A stretch of DNA of 64,000 bases from an uncultured Carboxylicivirga sp. (GCA_947491945.1 CANLLN010000003.1:186001-250000); one strand, 5' to 3'; shown: positions 28,317 to 37,593, counted from the first letter of the stretch. Notes: generated by a model from the letters alone, not told the origin. Numbers and translations: made by a program.

Positions 28317-30725
28317 TTAATGTGTTCCAAATACATTGCTGAGTTTTACTCCGCCATAGATACTACGCGGACTTGTGGGTCCGTACACGTATGCGGGGTC
28401 GCGGTTAATTCCCGAATCAAAGTCATCCTGGTAGGAGTTGAAGATATTTTTTACTCCTGCAAACACCTTGAAGGGCAATCCGCCTACTTTTAGGTCATAC
28501 TCTGCTTTTATGCCCAGGTCGAAGAAGGTGGGAGTGGTGCGTATAACTCCCGGGTCTTCATCACCGATGATGATTTGTGTTTCCCCGGGCTTCAGTTGTT
28601 CACCATAGTAGGCAATTTTCATTTTGCCGGTATAAGTAGCGTTGGCAATCAATGTTAGCTTTTGAGCCAGTTGGTAATCAACTGAGAAGAACCCATAGTC
28701 GTTGGGGGTACGTAGGAACTCGCTTTCCCCCAGTTCTACCACATCACCATATTGGCTCGATTGGGTAGTATAACCTGCACGCAGGTAAAATTTATTACCG
28801 GGTGAGGCGGTCAATTCAAGGTTCACTCCTTTTACTTTCGCGCCATTCTCGGCATTGCTGCGTACATAAGTAGTGATGCCCGTTGCTTCATTGTATTCGG
28901 GCGACTGGGCAAATGCATCATCCAGGGTTGTATAAAAACCTTCGGCTAAAAGACCAATATTCCAGGCTCCAAAACGACGGTTGAAGTCCAATGAAGTCAT
29001 GTACGAATGGCTTGTTTCCTGCTTTAGATTGGGGTCGTTGGCATGCACTACTTTACGCGAGCCCGATGATTCGATGTGTAGATCCTCATCAAACACCTGC
29101 GGTGCGCGGTATCCCTGCGAATAGCTTACGCGCCACTGTAACGAAGGGATGATATCCCAAAGCAGGTTAACACGCGGACTGAATACATTGCCGTCGTTGT
29201 TACCTTCCTTATGATCGAGGTCGCTTATGTTATAGCGATCGTAGCGGGCACCCACCGATGCTTTCACCGGTCCCAGTTGACGATCGTACTGCGCAAATAC
29301 CCCATACACATCTTTTTTTTGGTCGGTGATAGTCGTGTTGGGTATGTGGTCAACCACAACTTCACCACTACCTGTGTCATAGCTATATTCAGGGTAACCC
29401 AGCTTCACATCTTCCATATCATCGTGTACCAGCTCGATGCCGCCCACAATGCTATTTTTACCAAAGTCAGACTTAAACTGTGTACCTATGTTGTAGGTGC
29501 GTCCATCGGTTTGTCCATAGTCTCGCAGGCTTTGCTCGGCACCGTAATAAGAGGCACGATCCACATTTTGAGTAGAACCATATACCGACCACATGCTGCC
29601 CGTGCCCACAAAGCGTTCGTAAGTGGCTGCCAGGGTCGTTATTTTATGATCCACCGCTTCGGAAATATCGGCTGCGTGGTTTGGGTAATCAAATTTATTG
29701 CCACCGCGTCGTTCCTCATTAACCCGCATAAAATCCAGCGTTATTTTATTACGATAGTTGATGCGATGATAGAGGCGGGCACCCAGTGTCAGGTTTTCAA
29801 TGAGCGATGTTTCTGAAAAGCCGTCATCGTTGGCATCGTAAGGGTCTTTATCGCGATAAAATCCGTACAGTGCCAGACCCGTTTTTTTGTTATCACTCAC
29901 AAGGGTAGTATTCATGTTCAGCGAGTAATCATTCTGTACCTTACCATCGGTGCCTGCACCCACTGCGTTGTATTGGGTCGTAATGTCATAGGCATTCACC
30001 ATGGGATCTTTGGTAATCAGGTTAATGGTTCCGGCAACGGCGTTACTGCCATACAGGGCCGATCCACCGCCACGTACTACTTCAATGCGCTCGATCATGC
30101 TTGAAGGAATCAGCTCCAGGCCGTAAACACCAGCCAGGTTACTAAAAACAGCCCGGTTATTAATAAGTACCTGCGAGTGGGCGCCATCCAGGCCGTTCAT
30201 GCGTACTTGCGTAAAGCCACAGTTCTGACAGTTATTTTCCAGGCGCAAGCCCGGTACATAATTTAATCCTTCGCCTATGGATACCGATTGCGTGTTTTCC
30301 AGCAGCTTAGGCGTTAGCGTGTTCACCACCGTAGAAGCCTCTTTTCGCTTGCGCTCGTTCCGGTCGGCCGTTACAACCACCTGCTCCAGTCCCAGTACAT
30401 CTTCTTCCAGGTCGAAGTTAAGGTTAATAGGCTGGCCATTTTTAAAGCTAATGATTTTCTCCACAGGCTTGAAACCCATGGCCTGGGCTTTGACAATAAA
30501 CTCTCCCTCGGGTATATAGTCCAGTTCAAACTGTCCTTCCATATCGGAAGCAACACCCAGTGTGGTATTTTTAATGGTGACCGTGGCAAAGGGCAGGGGT
30601 GTGCCTTCCGAAGTGATAGTACCCTTAAGGTTACATACGGGCTCGGGTGGTGGAGTGTGGGCATAGGTTAAACTTGTGATAAAGGCTGCGAACAGCAAGA
30701 GCATCTTTCCTAAATTATATTTCAT
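28317..30725 (-). CDS. TonB-dependent receptor, probably for a metal or metal chelate
   Basis: The 802-residue outer-membrane receptor has a signal peptide (LLLFAAFITSLTYA), a carboxypeptidase-regulatory-like domain (about 30-108), a TonB-box-like stretch (LEQVVVTA), a plug (about 125-235, with RIEVVRGGGSALYGSNAVAG) and a C-terminal barrel of the BtuB/FepA type. The plug contains C166-x2-C169 (NNCQNCGF), a cysteine pair that I recall from a subgroup of Bacteroidota receptors linked to metals. The next gene upstream on the same strand encodes a short membrane peptide rich in His-x-His motifs. Together they suggest uptake of zinc, copper or a heme-like ligand, but the substrate is inferred. The intergenic gap is 218 bases. 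Confidence 0.88.
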   Translation of the reverse strand: MKYNLGKMLLLFAAFITSLTYAHTPPPEPVCNLKGTITSEGTPLPFATVTIKNTTLGVASDMEGQFELDYIPEGEFIVKAQAMGFKPVEKIISFKNGQPINLNFDLEEDVLGLEQVVVTADRNERKRKEASTVVNTLTPKLLENTQSVSIGEGLNYVPGLRLENNCQNCGFTQVRMNGLDGAHSQVLINNRAVFSNLAGVYGLELIPSSMIERIEVVRGGGSALYGSNAVAGTINLITKDPMVNAYDITTQYNAVGAGTDGKVQNDYSLNMNTTLVSDNKKTGLALYGFYRDKDPYDANDDGFSETSLIENLTLGARLYHRINYRNKITLDFMRVNEERRGGNKFDYPNHAADISEAVDHKITTLAATYERFVGTGSMWSVYGSTQNVDRASYYGAEQSLRDYGQTDGRTYNIGTQFKSDFGKNSIVGGIELVHDDMEDVKLGYPEYSYDTGSGEVVVDHIPNTTITDQKKDVYGVFAQYDRQLGPVKASVGARYDRYNISDLDHKEGNNDGNVFSPRVNLLWDIIPSLQWRVSYSQGYRAPQVFDEDLHIESSGSRKVVHANDPNLKQETSHSYMTSLDFNRRFGAWNIGLLAEGFYTTLDDAFAQSPEYNEATGITTYVRSNAENGAKVKGVNLELTASPGNKFYLRAGYTTQSSQYGDVVELGESEFLRTPNDYGFFSVDYQLAQKLTLIANATYTGKMKIAYYGEQLKPGETQIIIGDEDPGVIRTTPTFFDLGIKAEYDLKVGGLPFKVFAGVKNIFNSYQDDFDSGINRDPAYVYGPTSPRSIYGGVKLSNVFGTH

Positions 30726-30943
30726 TTGTTAAAAATTTATTTTATTGCATAATGAATGCTCGCCAGGCACAAAATTGCGCATAGCTTCAATACCTGTAAT
30801 ATCTTACAGATTAGTATTTAATATTTTCGTCGATGACGAATGTGATTGAAAGTATTGTATAATAGGTAGTTGCGGGCACCATGTGTAGGGTCGATAACAC
30901 CCACGCACGGTTTCGAATACTATCAAATACAGAAAATGGTAAT

Positions 30944-31288
30944 TTATGCAACGGGAGGTGCTCGGCCAGCCTTATTTTCGATGTGGCGGCTTACCGTATT
31001 CACGGGTGCTTCTAAGGCGACCTTTTTAAGGTAATTCAGGGGAACATCAGGAATTAATCCGGGTATTTCTTCCGATGTTAAATTCTGTAGTTGTTGGTAA
31101 AAGGCGTAATCAGCTGTTGTGTGTGAATGACCATCGCTCCCGGGGTGGGCGTGACTGTATACCTTTCCTTCAAAACTGTGGGTGTGATAAAATAATGCAT
31201 AGCTTGCTATTTGAATGGCAAACTGCATCACCAGCATCAGTGCAAGGCTATATAAGCCCTTGGAGTATTTTGTATGCTTAATTATCAC
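30944..31288 (-). CDS. Small membrane-anchored His-rich protein
   Basis: The 114-residue protein has one N-terminal hydrophobic helix (about 11-34) and then three His-x-His pairs: H35/H37 in YHTHSF, H46/H48 in SHAHPG and H54/H56 in GHSH. These are typical of periplasmic metal-binding segments. The C-terminal half is helical and ends RAPPVA. The start is GTG at 31288, since no in-frame ATG occurs before the upstream stop. It precedes the TonB-dependent receptor gene on the same strand, so it may deliver or sense the metal for that receptor. I do not recognise a named family. Confidence 0.65.
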   Translation of the reverse strand: MIIKHTKYSKGLYSLALMLVMQFAIQIASYALFYHTHSFEGKVYSHAHPGSDGHSHTTADYAFYQQLQNLTSEEIPGLIPDVPLNYLKKVALEAPVNTVSRHIENKAGRAPPVA

Positions 31289-31548
31289 AATGCAAAAATG
31301 AAAAAATTCTTTAATCCCGCAAATACCTACTTATGGGGATTTTTGTCATATTTGCGGAGGTTTACCGTTGGGTAACTTAAAATAATTGGACAGGCTTAAA
31401 CAAAAATGAATCTGGAATCTATAGACTAGCGGAAGCAGTTTTGACAGGTTTCATTTTTTTAATGCTGCATTAGAGTAAATGCGTACCAAATAGCAATATA
31501 ATGGTGCGCAATTGTTGATTAATGAAAAAATATTATTAGATCTATACG

Positions 31549-34152
31549 ATGAAGTACAAAATGATTATGACAGTTGGGAGCGCTCTTTTTTTCGCGTTGT
31601 CAGCATTTGCACAAACAGGACTGGTAAAAGGACGCGTAGTTGATGCAGAAAACAAAGACGAGATTCCCTTTGCCAGTATTGCATTAATGGAAGACGGAGA
31701 AATAGTAAGCGGTACGGTAAGCGATGGTAGCGGTGCTTTTAAACTAGATAATATATCCGTAGGTAACTATTCTCTATCCATTTCTTTTCTGGGTTACGAG
31801 TCCCAGGAAATTAAGGACATTACCCTATCAAACACCAATAAAGTTGTTGATCTTAAAAGCATTTCGCTCAGGGCAGCTTCGCTAAATATCGAAGGCGTTG
31901 AGGTAATGGCCATGGCGCACACTGTAAAAACAAAGATTGACCGTAAAACCTACCGGGCTGAGGATTTTGCAACCGCACAAGGCGGAACAGCCGTGGATGT
32001 TTTGGACAAACTGCCGGCTGTTTCTGTCGATGGAGAAGGTAGCGTATCGGTGCGGGGCACAAGCGATTTTTTAGTTTACATCAATGGTAAACCAACGCAG
32101 ACAAGTGCGAGCGATGTGCTCAATCAATTGCCGGCAGGCCATATTAAGAATGTGGAAATTATTACAGTGCCGGGCGCCCGTTATGACGCGCAGGGTAAGG
32201 GTGGTATCATTAATATCACAACACAAAAAGGGGCTACCGACGGCCTTTCGGTGGTAGCCAACGGCATGGCAGGCGGCACACCATGGACGAATAAGGAAGA
32301 TGTGTACAGTCATCAGAAATTGAATAATAATCGCTACAATGGCGGCGTGAACCTGATGTATAATAAAGATAAATTATCGCTTAGTGCAGCCCTTAATATG
32401 CAGTCGCGCAACAACAAAGGGATTGGTATTATTGATCCTTACATCTATCAGCACCCCGAAGAGTCGGTTAGTGGCTATCCGGGTAGCTACTATGTGCTTG
32501 ATGGTGAGGGTTCGCGCCCAAAATGGTACACCAACATGATGGCCAGCTTTGGGCTTAAGTATCAGCTTAGCGAAAAAGCAGACCTAGGCGCAAGTTACCA
32601 ATACTCGAAACGCACCAGTGGCCGTACGGCCAACTATGTTTACGATGCTTATTTTGCGGATACGCCTTCCGGGGCTCCCATTGATGGTACCTTACAGGAA
32701 ATATATAATCCCAATGATATTCATCGCGATGCTTGGTTTAGTAACTTTAGTGTAGATTATCGTCAAACGATCAATGAGCAATCGCAATGGAGTACCTCCT
32801 TTATCTATGAAACCTCCAACCTGGAGCAAACCATCGATAATAAAGAATTTCAGTACGATGGAGAACGATATTATTACAGCGATGAACCGGATTTTCATTC
32901 TTTTCAGAGTGACGAAACACCTTTGCAGGCCTACCGTTTTGTGTTGGATTACCAATACAAGCTGGATAATGGAAATACGCTGAGTGCCGGAGTGCAGCCG
33001 CAGTGGATACGCTTGGATGGCGAATTTGCCTACGATACCATCGTGGGTAACGCCTATTGGGGCGATCCAAGCATCGAAAGTTACGACAATGGCATTGATC
33101 TGAAGCGTGATGTTTATTCGGCCTATGCCGATTTTCGTGGAACAAGTGGTAAGCTCAATTATATTGTGGGTTTGCGTGCCGAATATATGAATCAGCTGAT
33201 GAATGTGAACAGTACTGAGTATTTTGAATATGTTTACGGTTACTTTAGCGAAATTGGTGCCGGTCGTGATTTTCAGCAGACCGATTTTAGGCAGCGTAAG
33301 TTTGACCTTTTTCCAACCCTGCACGCTCAGTATGAGCTGAATGACTTAAACAGCCTGTCGCTGGCAGCCAGCCGACGCATAAACCGCCCACCGGCCAAGG
33401 ATATGGCGCCATTCTTATACCGTCGTCATCAGGAGATTTACGAAATGGGAGATCCTTTGCTGGAGCCCGAATATACACTCAATGCCGAACTGAACTATAC
33501 CCGCAGATTGGGAAAGAACAACCTGACTGTTACCGGATTTTACCGGGGTGTAGATAATGCGATCTATCGGGTCAATAGGGTTGCTTACGACATGGGTAAT
33601 CCAGGGGGAGTGCTCTTGCGCAGCTATACTAACGCTGGCAATCAGACCGCCTTGGGTGCTGAGCTGGGTTTGAATGTAGACCTGCTGAAGAAAGTAAAAT
33701 TGTTCGTTGGAGGTTCCCTCTATGATTTTCAAGTGAGCGCCGATGATGAATTACTAGGCGAAAGCCGGGATAGCCGAAGCACTAACTGGAATTTAAAGAC
33801 CAATGCATCGTGGATGATAACGACTCCGTTAAAGCTAACGGTCGATTATGCCATTAAATCAGAATCTGTTACTCCGCAAGGTGAAAGCCTGCAATTCGAG
33901 ACTTTGAATGCGGCGCTGAATTATAAACCCGAAAAGCTAAAAGGATGGGGCTTTTCGGCCAAGGTGCTTGACGTATTGGGCACTAACCAGGCCGGTGGTT
34001 ATACAGCAGCTTATGAGGGTGAGCAAATTCTGCTACGACGGGGCTATGTGTACGATTACGAAGGACAAATTGTTGAGGTCGGGGTAAGCTATTCTTTTAA
34101 TAATAAAAAGCAGAAAGCACAACGTAAGCACCTGGGTGACGACTTTTTCTAA
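31549..34152 (+). CDS. Outer-membrane beta-barrel receptor with carboxypeptidase-regulatory domain
   Basis: The 867-residue protein has the same architecture as the barrel protein at 14.5-17 kb: signal peptide (TVGSALFFALSAFA), carboxypeptidase-regulatory-like domain (about 25-110, LVKGRVVDAENKDEIPFASI), plug-like domain (about 125-235, VDVLDKLPAVSVDGEGSVSV and GKGGIINITTQKG) and an OMP_b-brl_3-type barrel. It probably imports or binds an unknown ligand with TonB energy. No SusD or lipoprotein partner is adjacent. Upstream, a GTACCAAATAG motif at 31483 is shared with the 26.6 kb intergenic region. The C-terminus KKQKAQRKHLGDDFF is charged and unlike the usual aromatic final strand. Confidence 0.87.
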   Translation: MKYKMIMTVGSALFFALSAFAQTGLVKGRVVDAENKDEIPFASIALMEDGEIVSGTVSDGSGAFKLDNISVGNYSLSISFLGYESQEIKDITLSNTNKVVDLKSISLRAASLNIEGVEVMAMAHTVKTKIDRKTYRAEDFATAQGGTAVDVLDKLPAVSVDGEGSVSVRGTSDFLVYINGKPTQTSASDVLNQLPAGHIKNVEIITVPGARYDAQGKGGIINITTQKGATDGLSVVANGMAGGTPWTNKEDVYSHQKLNNNRYNGGVNLMYNKDKLSLSAALNMQSRNNKGIGIIDPYIYQHPEESVSGYPGSYYVLDGEGSRPKWYTNMMASFGLKYQLSEKADLGASYQYSKRTSGRTANYVYDAYFADTPSGAPIDGTLQEIYNPNDIHRDAWFSNFSVDYRQTINEQSQWSTSFIYETSNLEQTIDNKEFQYDGERYYYSDEPDFHSFQSDETPLQAYRFVLDYQYKLDNGNTLSAGVQPQWIRLDGEFAYDTIVGNAYWGDPSIESYDNGIDLKRDVYSAYADFRGTSGKLNYIVGLRAEYMNQLMNVNSTEYFEYVYGYFSEIGAGRDFQQTDFRQRKFDLFPTLHAQYELNDLNSLSLAASRRINRPPAKDMAPFLYRRHQEIYEMGDPLLEPEYTLNAELNYTRRLGKNNLTVTGFYRGVDNAIYRVNRVAYDMGNPGGVLLRSYTNAGNQTALGAELGLNVDLLKKVKLFVGGSLYDFQVSADDELLGESRDSRSTNWNLKTNASWMITTPLKLTVDYAIKSESVTPQGESLQFETLNAALNYKPEKLKGWGFSAKVLDVLGTNQAGGYTAAYEGEQILLRRGYVYDYEGQIVEVGVSYSFNNKKQKAQRKHLGDDFF

Positions 34153-34273
34153 GGTATAAAAAAATGTGTGAGGCGATTCTTTTTTACATTTCTACACCTT
34201 TCGAATGGTCGTAAGTTCTTATCATTGCATTTTTTGTAAATTAGCAATCAGACATATTAAAACACAACATTGG

Positions 34274-35680
34274 ATGAAGAGAATCGCACTGCATTGGAAA
34301 ATTATTATTGGTTTGTTTTTAGGGGTAATCTGGGCTTTGCTGTCGGGTTTTTTTGGTTGGAGTGAGTTTACTATCAACTGGATTGCTCCCTGGGGGCGTA
34401 TCTTTATTAACCTGCTCAAACTAATTGCTATTCCGCTGGTGCTATTCTCAATTATTGGCGGTATTGTGGGTTTAGGCGATCCCAAAAATCTGGGACGCAT
34501 GGGTGTGCGCACCCTGCTGATGTACCTTTTAACAACTGTGGTGGCCGTATCGCTGGGTTTGGTCATTGTTAATGTTGTAAAGCCGGGCGTGTGGATGGAT
34601 ACCAACGTCCGCACCGAAAACCGGATTGCCTATGAGCTATGGGCCAAGCAAGAGGGCAAGACTATTCATGACAAAAAAAGGCTGCTCGCTGATCCGGCCA
34701 ATAAAGGATTGATTGACATGGTGGCTGAACGCCGCGGTTACGATCAGGATGAGGCCATTCAATCGCGCCTTAAGCTGGCGAAAGATAAACGTGAAAGTCG
34801 ACCCCTTACTTTTGTAGAAGATATGGTGCCAGGTAATGTTTTTAAGGCCATATCGGATAATGGAAGTATGCTTAAAGTTATTTTCTTCGCCCTGTTTTTT
34901 GGTGTTGGACTGTTGTTTGTGTCTGATGAAAAGTCGAGCCCCGTTATTCAGGTAATCAATGGCCTAAGCGAGGTGTTTCTGAAAATGGTGGATTTGATTA
35001 TGCGGGGAGCCCCCTTTTTCGTATTTGCCCTTATGGCCGGTATAGTAACGGAAATGGCCGGTGATAGTCCCGCAAAAATATTTGAATTGTTCAAAGGTCT
35101 TACCTGGTATTCGCTAGCTGTTTTATTCGGGTTGTTACTAATGGCATTTGTGATCTATCCGTCCATCATGAAGTTTTTTGTAAAACGTCTTACCTATAAA
35201 GGCTTTTTAAAGGGCATCAGTCCGGCACAAATGTTAGCTTTCTCTACCAGTTCAAGTGCTGCTACCTTACCTGTTACCTTGGAGTGTGTTGAAGAGAACC
35301 TGGAGGTGGATCCCAAAGTATCGAGCTTTGTATTACCCATTGGTGCTACTGTCAATATGGATGGTACAAGTATGTATCAGGCTGTTGCTGTAGTTTTTTT
35401 GGCACAGATGCACATGATCGACCTGAGCTTCGGACAGCAACTTACCATTGTGCTAACCGCCACTCTGGCTAGTATTGGCTCGGCGGCTATCCCCAGTGCC
35501 GGTTTGGTGATGTTGATGATTGTACTGAGCTCAGTGGGACTTAACCCCGCGTGGATCGGTATCATCCTGCCGGTTGATCGCATCCTTGACATGGTGCGTA
35601 CAGTAGTGAATGTTACGGGTGATGCTACAGTGAGTTGCGTGATCGATGAACTAAGTAATGACGCTGGGACCAAGTCTTAG
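34274..35680 (+). CDS. Dicarboxylate/amino acid:cation symporter (DAACS family)
   Basis: The 468-residue inner-membrane transporter of the GltP/SDF group takes up glutamate, aspartate or C4-dicarboxylates with H+ or Na+. Family signatures are present: the serine-rich reentrant loop (SSSAATLPVTLEC), the NMDGTSMY motif in helix 7, and the second reentrant loop (SIGSAAIPSAGLVML). A hydrophilic insert of about 80 residues (near 110-195) between early helices is longer than in GltP and is seen in many Bacteroidota homologues. I moved the start to ATG 34274 because the following residues RIALHWKIIIGLFLGV make the usual first helix. The longer frame adds an unlikely Cys/His-rich prefix. It may be monocistronic. 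Confidence 0.92.
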   Translation: MKRIALHWKIIIGLFLGVIWALLSGFFGWSEFTINWIAPWGRIFINLLKLIAIPLVLFSIIGGIVGLGDPKNLGRMGVRTLLMYLLTTVVAVSLGLVIVNVVKPGVWMDTNVRTENRIAYELWAKQEGKTIHDKKRLLADPANKGLIDMVAERRGYDQDEAIQSRLKLAKDKRESRPLTFVEDMVPGNVFKAISDNGSMLKVIFFALFFGVGLLFVSDEKSSPVIQVINGLSEVFLKMVDLIMRGAPFFVFALMAGIVTEMAGDSPAKIFELFKGLTWYSLAVLFGLLLMAFVIYPSIMKFFVKRLTYKGFLKGISPAQMLAFSTSSSAATLPVTLECVEENLEVDPKVSSFVLPIGATVNMDGTSMYQAVAVVFLAQMHMIDLSFGQQLTIVLTATLASIGSAAIPSAGLVMLMIVLSSVGLNPAWIGIILPVDRILDMVRTVVNVTGDATVSCVIDELSNDAGTKS

Positions 35681-35704
35681 TGACATAGGATGTTCGCATT
35701 GAAG

Positions 35705-35760
35705 TATTCGGTATTCAAACCTTACGGCCTTTTGACAGGTTGTAGGGTTTGAAATACAAT
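35705..35760 (+). terminator. Hairpin after the symporter gene
   Basis: GTATTCAAACC and GGTTTGAAATAC within this span can pair with a one-base bulge, roughly 30 bases past the symporter stop codon. No T-tract follows, so termination strength is doubtful. Confidence 0.35.
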
Positions 35761-35947
35761 CAGCTCGCAATAATATGGATTAATGGTGTAGTGTTGATCA
35801 TTCTAAATGCAAACATTATGGGTGGTTGTATTGATAAAGAGTCTGATAAGGAATCATTGAAGAATAGTGGTGTACAGAGTAAGCCATAGGGATAGAAGTG
35901 CCCTATGAAGTGACCAGTCTTTTTCATTAGTACCGGTACTGATCAGT

Positions 35948-36613
35948 CTATCCGTATGTCGAAATATCGTGAAGACGGTCAGCATCCAATATTTTAATTG
36001 TTCGCCCTTCGCTTTCCACGATACCTTCTTTCCTGAAATCGGCTAGATTCTTTAGTACACTCTCCCGGGAGAAGCCAATTACACGCGCCATATCTTTTCG
36101 GGTTAACGGAATTTCAAATGAAGATCTACCATAGCTTTTTTCTAACTCACACAGTAAAAAAGCCAATGCCCCTGCAGAATTCTTCTCTGTTAGATTCATA
36201 TGCCAGTTCAAGAATCTCTCGTTGACCATGGAGATGTATTGAATAAAAGACATTGAAAAGCCTGAATTATTTGTAAGTAATTTGGAAAATACCCTATAGT
36301 TGAGAACCAGCACTTCACAATCGGTTAATGCAAGGGCTGAGAATCGATAATACTTAGTAGAATACACACAATTAACCCCTATAATTTCACCTGCAAAAAG
36401 CAGTATAAGCGATTGTTTTTCACGTCCCTCGTCAAGTATCAATTCAACGGTTCCTTCTTTTAGTAAAAATAAATCATGGACTGATGCTCCCTTTTTTACC
36501 ACCCCCTCTCCAGCTTTGAAATACAAATTTCTTGCACTTCCAAACAATTCATCCTTCTCCTCATCAAGAAGTTTGTTGATGCAAGTATTACCCGTTGTGT
36601 GTATAATGTCCAT
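35948..36613 (-). CDS. Crp/Fnr-family transcriptional regulator
   Basis: The 221-residue protein has a cyclic-nucleotide-binding-like sensor domain (about 15-130, with FAGEIIGVNCVYS where the phosphate-binding cassette would be) and a winged-helix DNA-binding domain (about 145-215, LTRKDMARVIGFSRESVLKNL). The cassette lacks the RxxS residues needed for cAMP, so the ligand is unlikely to be cAMP. There is no N-terminal cysteine cluster for an FNR-type Fe-S centre. It is divergent from the OsmC gene with a 122-base intergenic region holding a palindrome, so control of OsmC is plausible. Confidence 0.88.
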   Translation of the reverse strand: MDIIHTTGNTCINKLLDEEKDELFGSARNLYFKAGEGVVKKGASVHDLFLLKEGTVELILDEGREKQSLILLFAGEIIGVNCVYSTKYYRFSALALTDCEVLVLNYRVFSKLLTNNSGFSMSFIQYISMVNERFLNWHMNLTEKNSAGALAFLLCELEKSYGRSSFEIPLTRKDMARVIGFSRESVLKNLADFRKEGIVESEGRTIKILDADRLHDISTYG

Positions 36614-36693
36614 AAGAGAATTTTTAGAGAAGGTGTAAAATTACACCCTTACTTATTTTGTATTACATAGCAACGCCGATCATCAGCATCATA

Positions 36694-36709
36694 CAAAGCA
36701 ATAGCTTTG
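36694..36709. promoter_or_regulatory. Palindrome in the Crp/OsmC divergent region
   Basis: CAAAGC (36694-36699) and GCTTTG (36704-36709) form an inverted repeat with a 4-base spacer, 27 bases before the OsmC start. It could be an operator for the adjacent Crp-type regulator or a 5' leader hairpin. No consensus is known for this regulator. Confidence 0.35.
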
Positions 36710-36735
36710 CAATGTACAATTAAAAAATATTTCAA

Positions 36736-37185
36736 ATGGAAGCAACGCAAGTATCAAACATTAATTTCAATGTGGAATCCACTGCCAAATCAAACTCACA
36801 ATCAGAAATAAAAGTTCGCAATTTTAAAGTGTTGGTTGATGAACCGGCTCAATTAGGAGGCACAGATGAAGCCCCAAACCCTGTAGAATATATCTTATGC
36901 GGTTTAAGCGGATGTATGCATATTTTGGGCTATAAAGTAGCTCAAGAACTAAACATGGAGTTAACAAATTTGAAGATTAAAATTGAAGGTCAGCTGAATC
37001 CCATGAAATTATTTGGAATGCCGACTGAAGAGAGAGCGGGATATCAGAATATTACCATTCAGATAAGTCCTGAAACCAATGCCAATCAACAAACACTTGA
37101 GCAATGGAAAACCATAATGACAGAGCGCAGTCCCGTATTAGATAACCTGGTTCACCAAACTCCGGTAGAAGTAAAAATTGCGTAG
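36736..37185 (+). CDS. OsmC-family protein with a missing second cysteine
   Basis: The 149-residue protein has the OsmC/Ohr fold, a family that reduces organic hydroperoxides or handles sulfur compounds with a pair of cysteines. The first cysteine is present (C60 in LSGCMH, with C55 nearby), but the second, normally in a Cys-Pro-Val context late in the protein, is serine here (S132 in TERSPVLDNL). It therefore may lack the classical two-cysteine peroxidase cycle. It is divergent from a Crp-type regulator that may control it, and ends at a bidirectional terminator. Confidence 0.88.
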   Translation: MEATQVSNINFNVESTAKSNSQSEIKVRNFKVLVDEPAQLGGTDEAPNPVEYILCGLSGCMHILGYKVAQELNMELTNLKIKIEGQLNPMKLFGMPTEERAGYQNITIQISPETNANQQTLEQWKTIMTERSPVLDNLVHQTPVEVKIA

Positions 37186-37205
37186 TCCTTAAGGCCTTAT
37201 AACAA

Positions 37206-37231
37206 AGAAGTGGGTTTAACTACCCACTTCT
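37206..37231. terminator. Bidirectional terminator overlapping a stop codon
   Basis: AGAAGTGGGT (37206-37215) and ACCCACTTCT (37222-37231) pair around a 6-base loop. One arm lies in the last codons of the convergent minus-strand gene, so the hairpin serves both neighbours. Confidence 0.75.
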
Positions 37232-37593
37232 GTAATTTTGTTGCCGCCCGATTCAAGCACCTCTGAAGTTTCTACAGTTAATGTTTTATTAGTTAGTGGG
37301 GTGTTTGGGATTTGAGCGTGCATGGTACTGTCAATTTTTGCATGCTTTTCTGTTGCATGGTAATAATTAAGTGTATCGCTTGCTGTTAGGTTAACCTTGG
37401 TGCCGTCCGATAGTATAAGGATGGCCTGTCGTTTGCCAGGTTGTATGGTGTCGTTTTCTTTCTTTTGTTCAGTTTTTGCCATCATACCATGACTACTCAA
37501 TAGTAATGGTAGCATGAGAAAAAAGATGCGACTTGAAGCAATAAGTGCTGGTGTTATTGCTTGCCTGGATTTTAAATTTGTAACTTTAGTCAT
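37216..37593 (-). CDS. Small FecR-like periplasmic protein or fragment
   Basis: The 125-residue protein has a basic N-terminus, one hydrophobic segment (IFFLMLPLLLSSHGMMA, about 24-40) that may be a signal or anchor, and then IQPGKRQAILILSDGTKVNL. This resembles the start of the periplasmic domain of FecR-type anti-sigma factors, in which a PG...A.L.L.DG..V.L strand pair is conserved. The rest of FecR (about 150 more residues) and any neighbouring ECF sigma factor are missing. It may be a decayed anti-sigma gene or a small protein that keeps only this strand motif. Confidence 0.5.
   Translation of the reverse strand: MTKVTNLKSRQAITPALIASSRIFFLMLPLLLSSHGMMAKTEQKKENDTIQPGKRQAILILSDGTKVNLTASDTLNYYHATEKHAKIDSTMHAQIPNTPLTNKTLTVETSEVLESGGNKITEVGS

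Noticed and set aside
35818-35890. 24-codon frame starting ATGGGTGGTTGT between the symporter and Crp genes
   Set aside because: Too short and without promoter, signal sequence or recognisable pattern; kept as noncoding.
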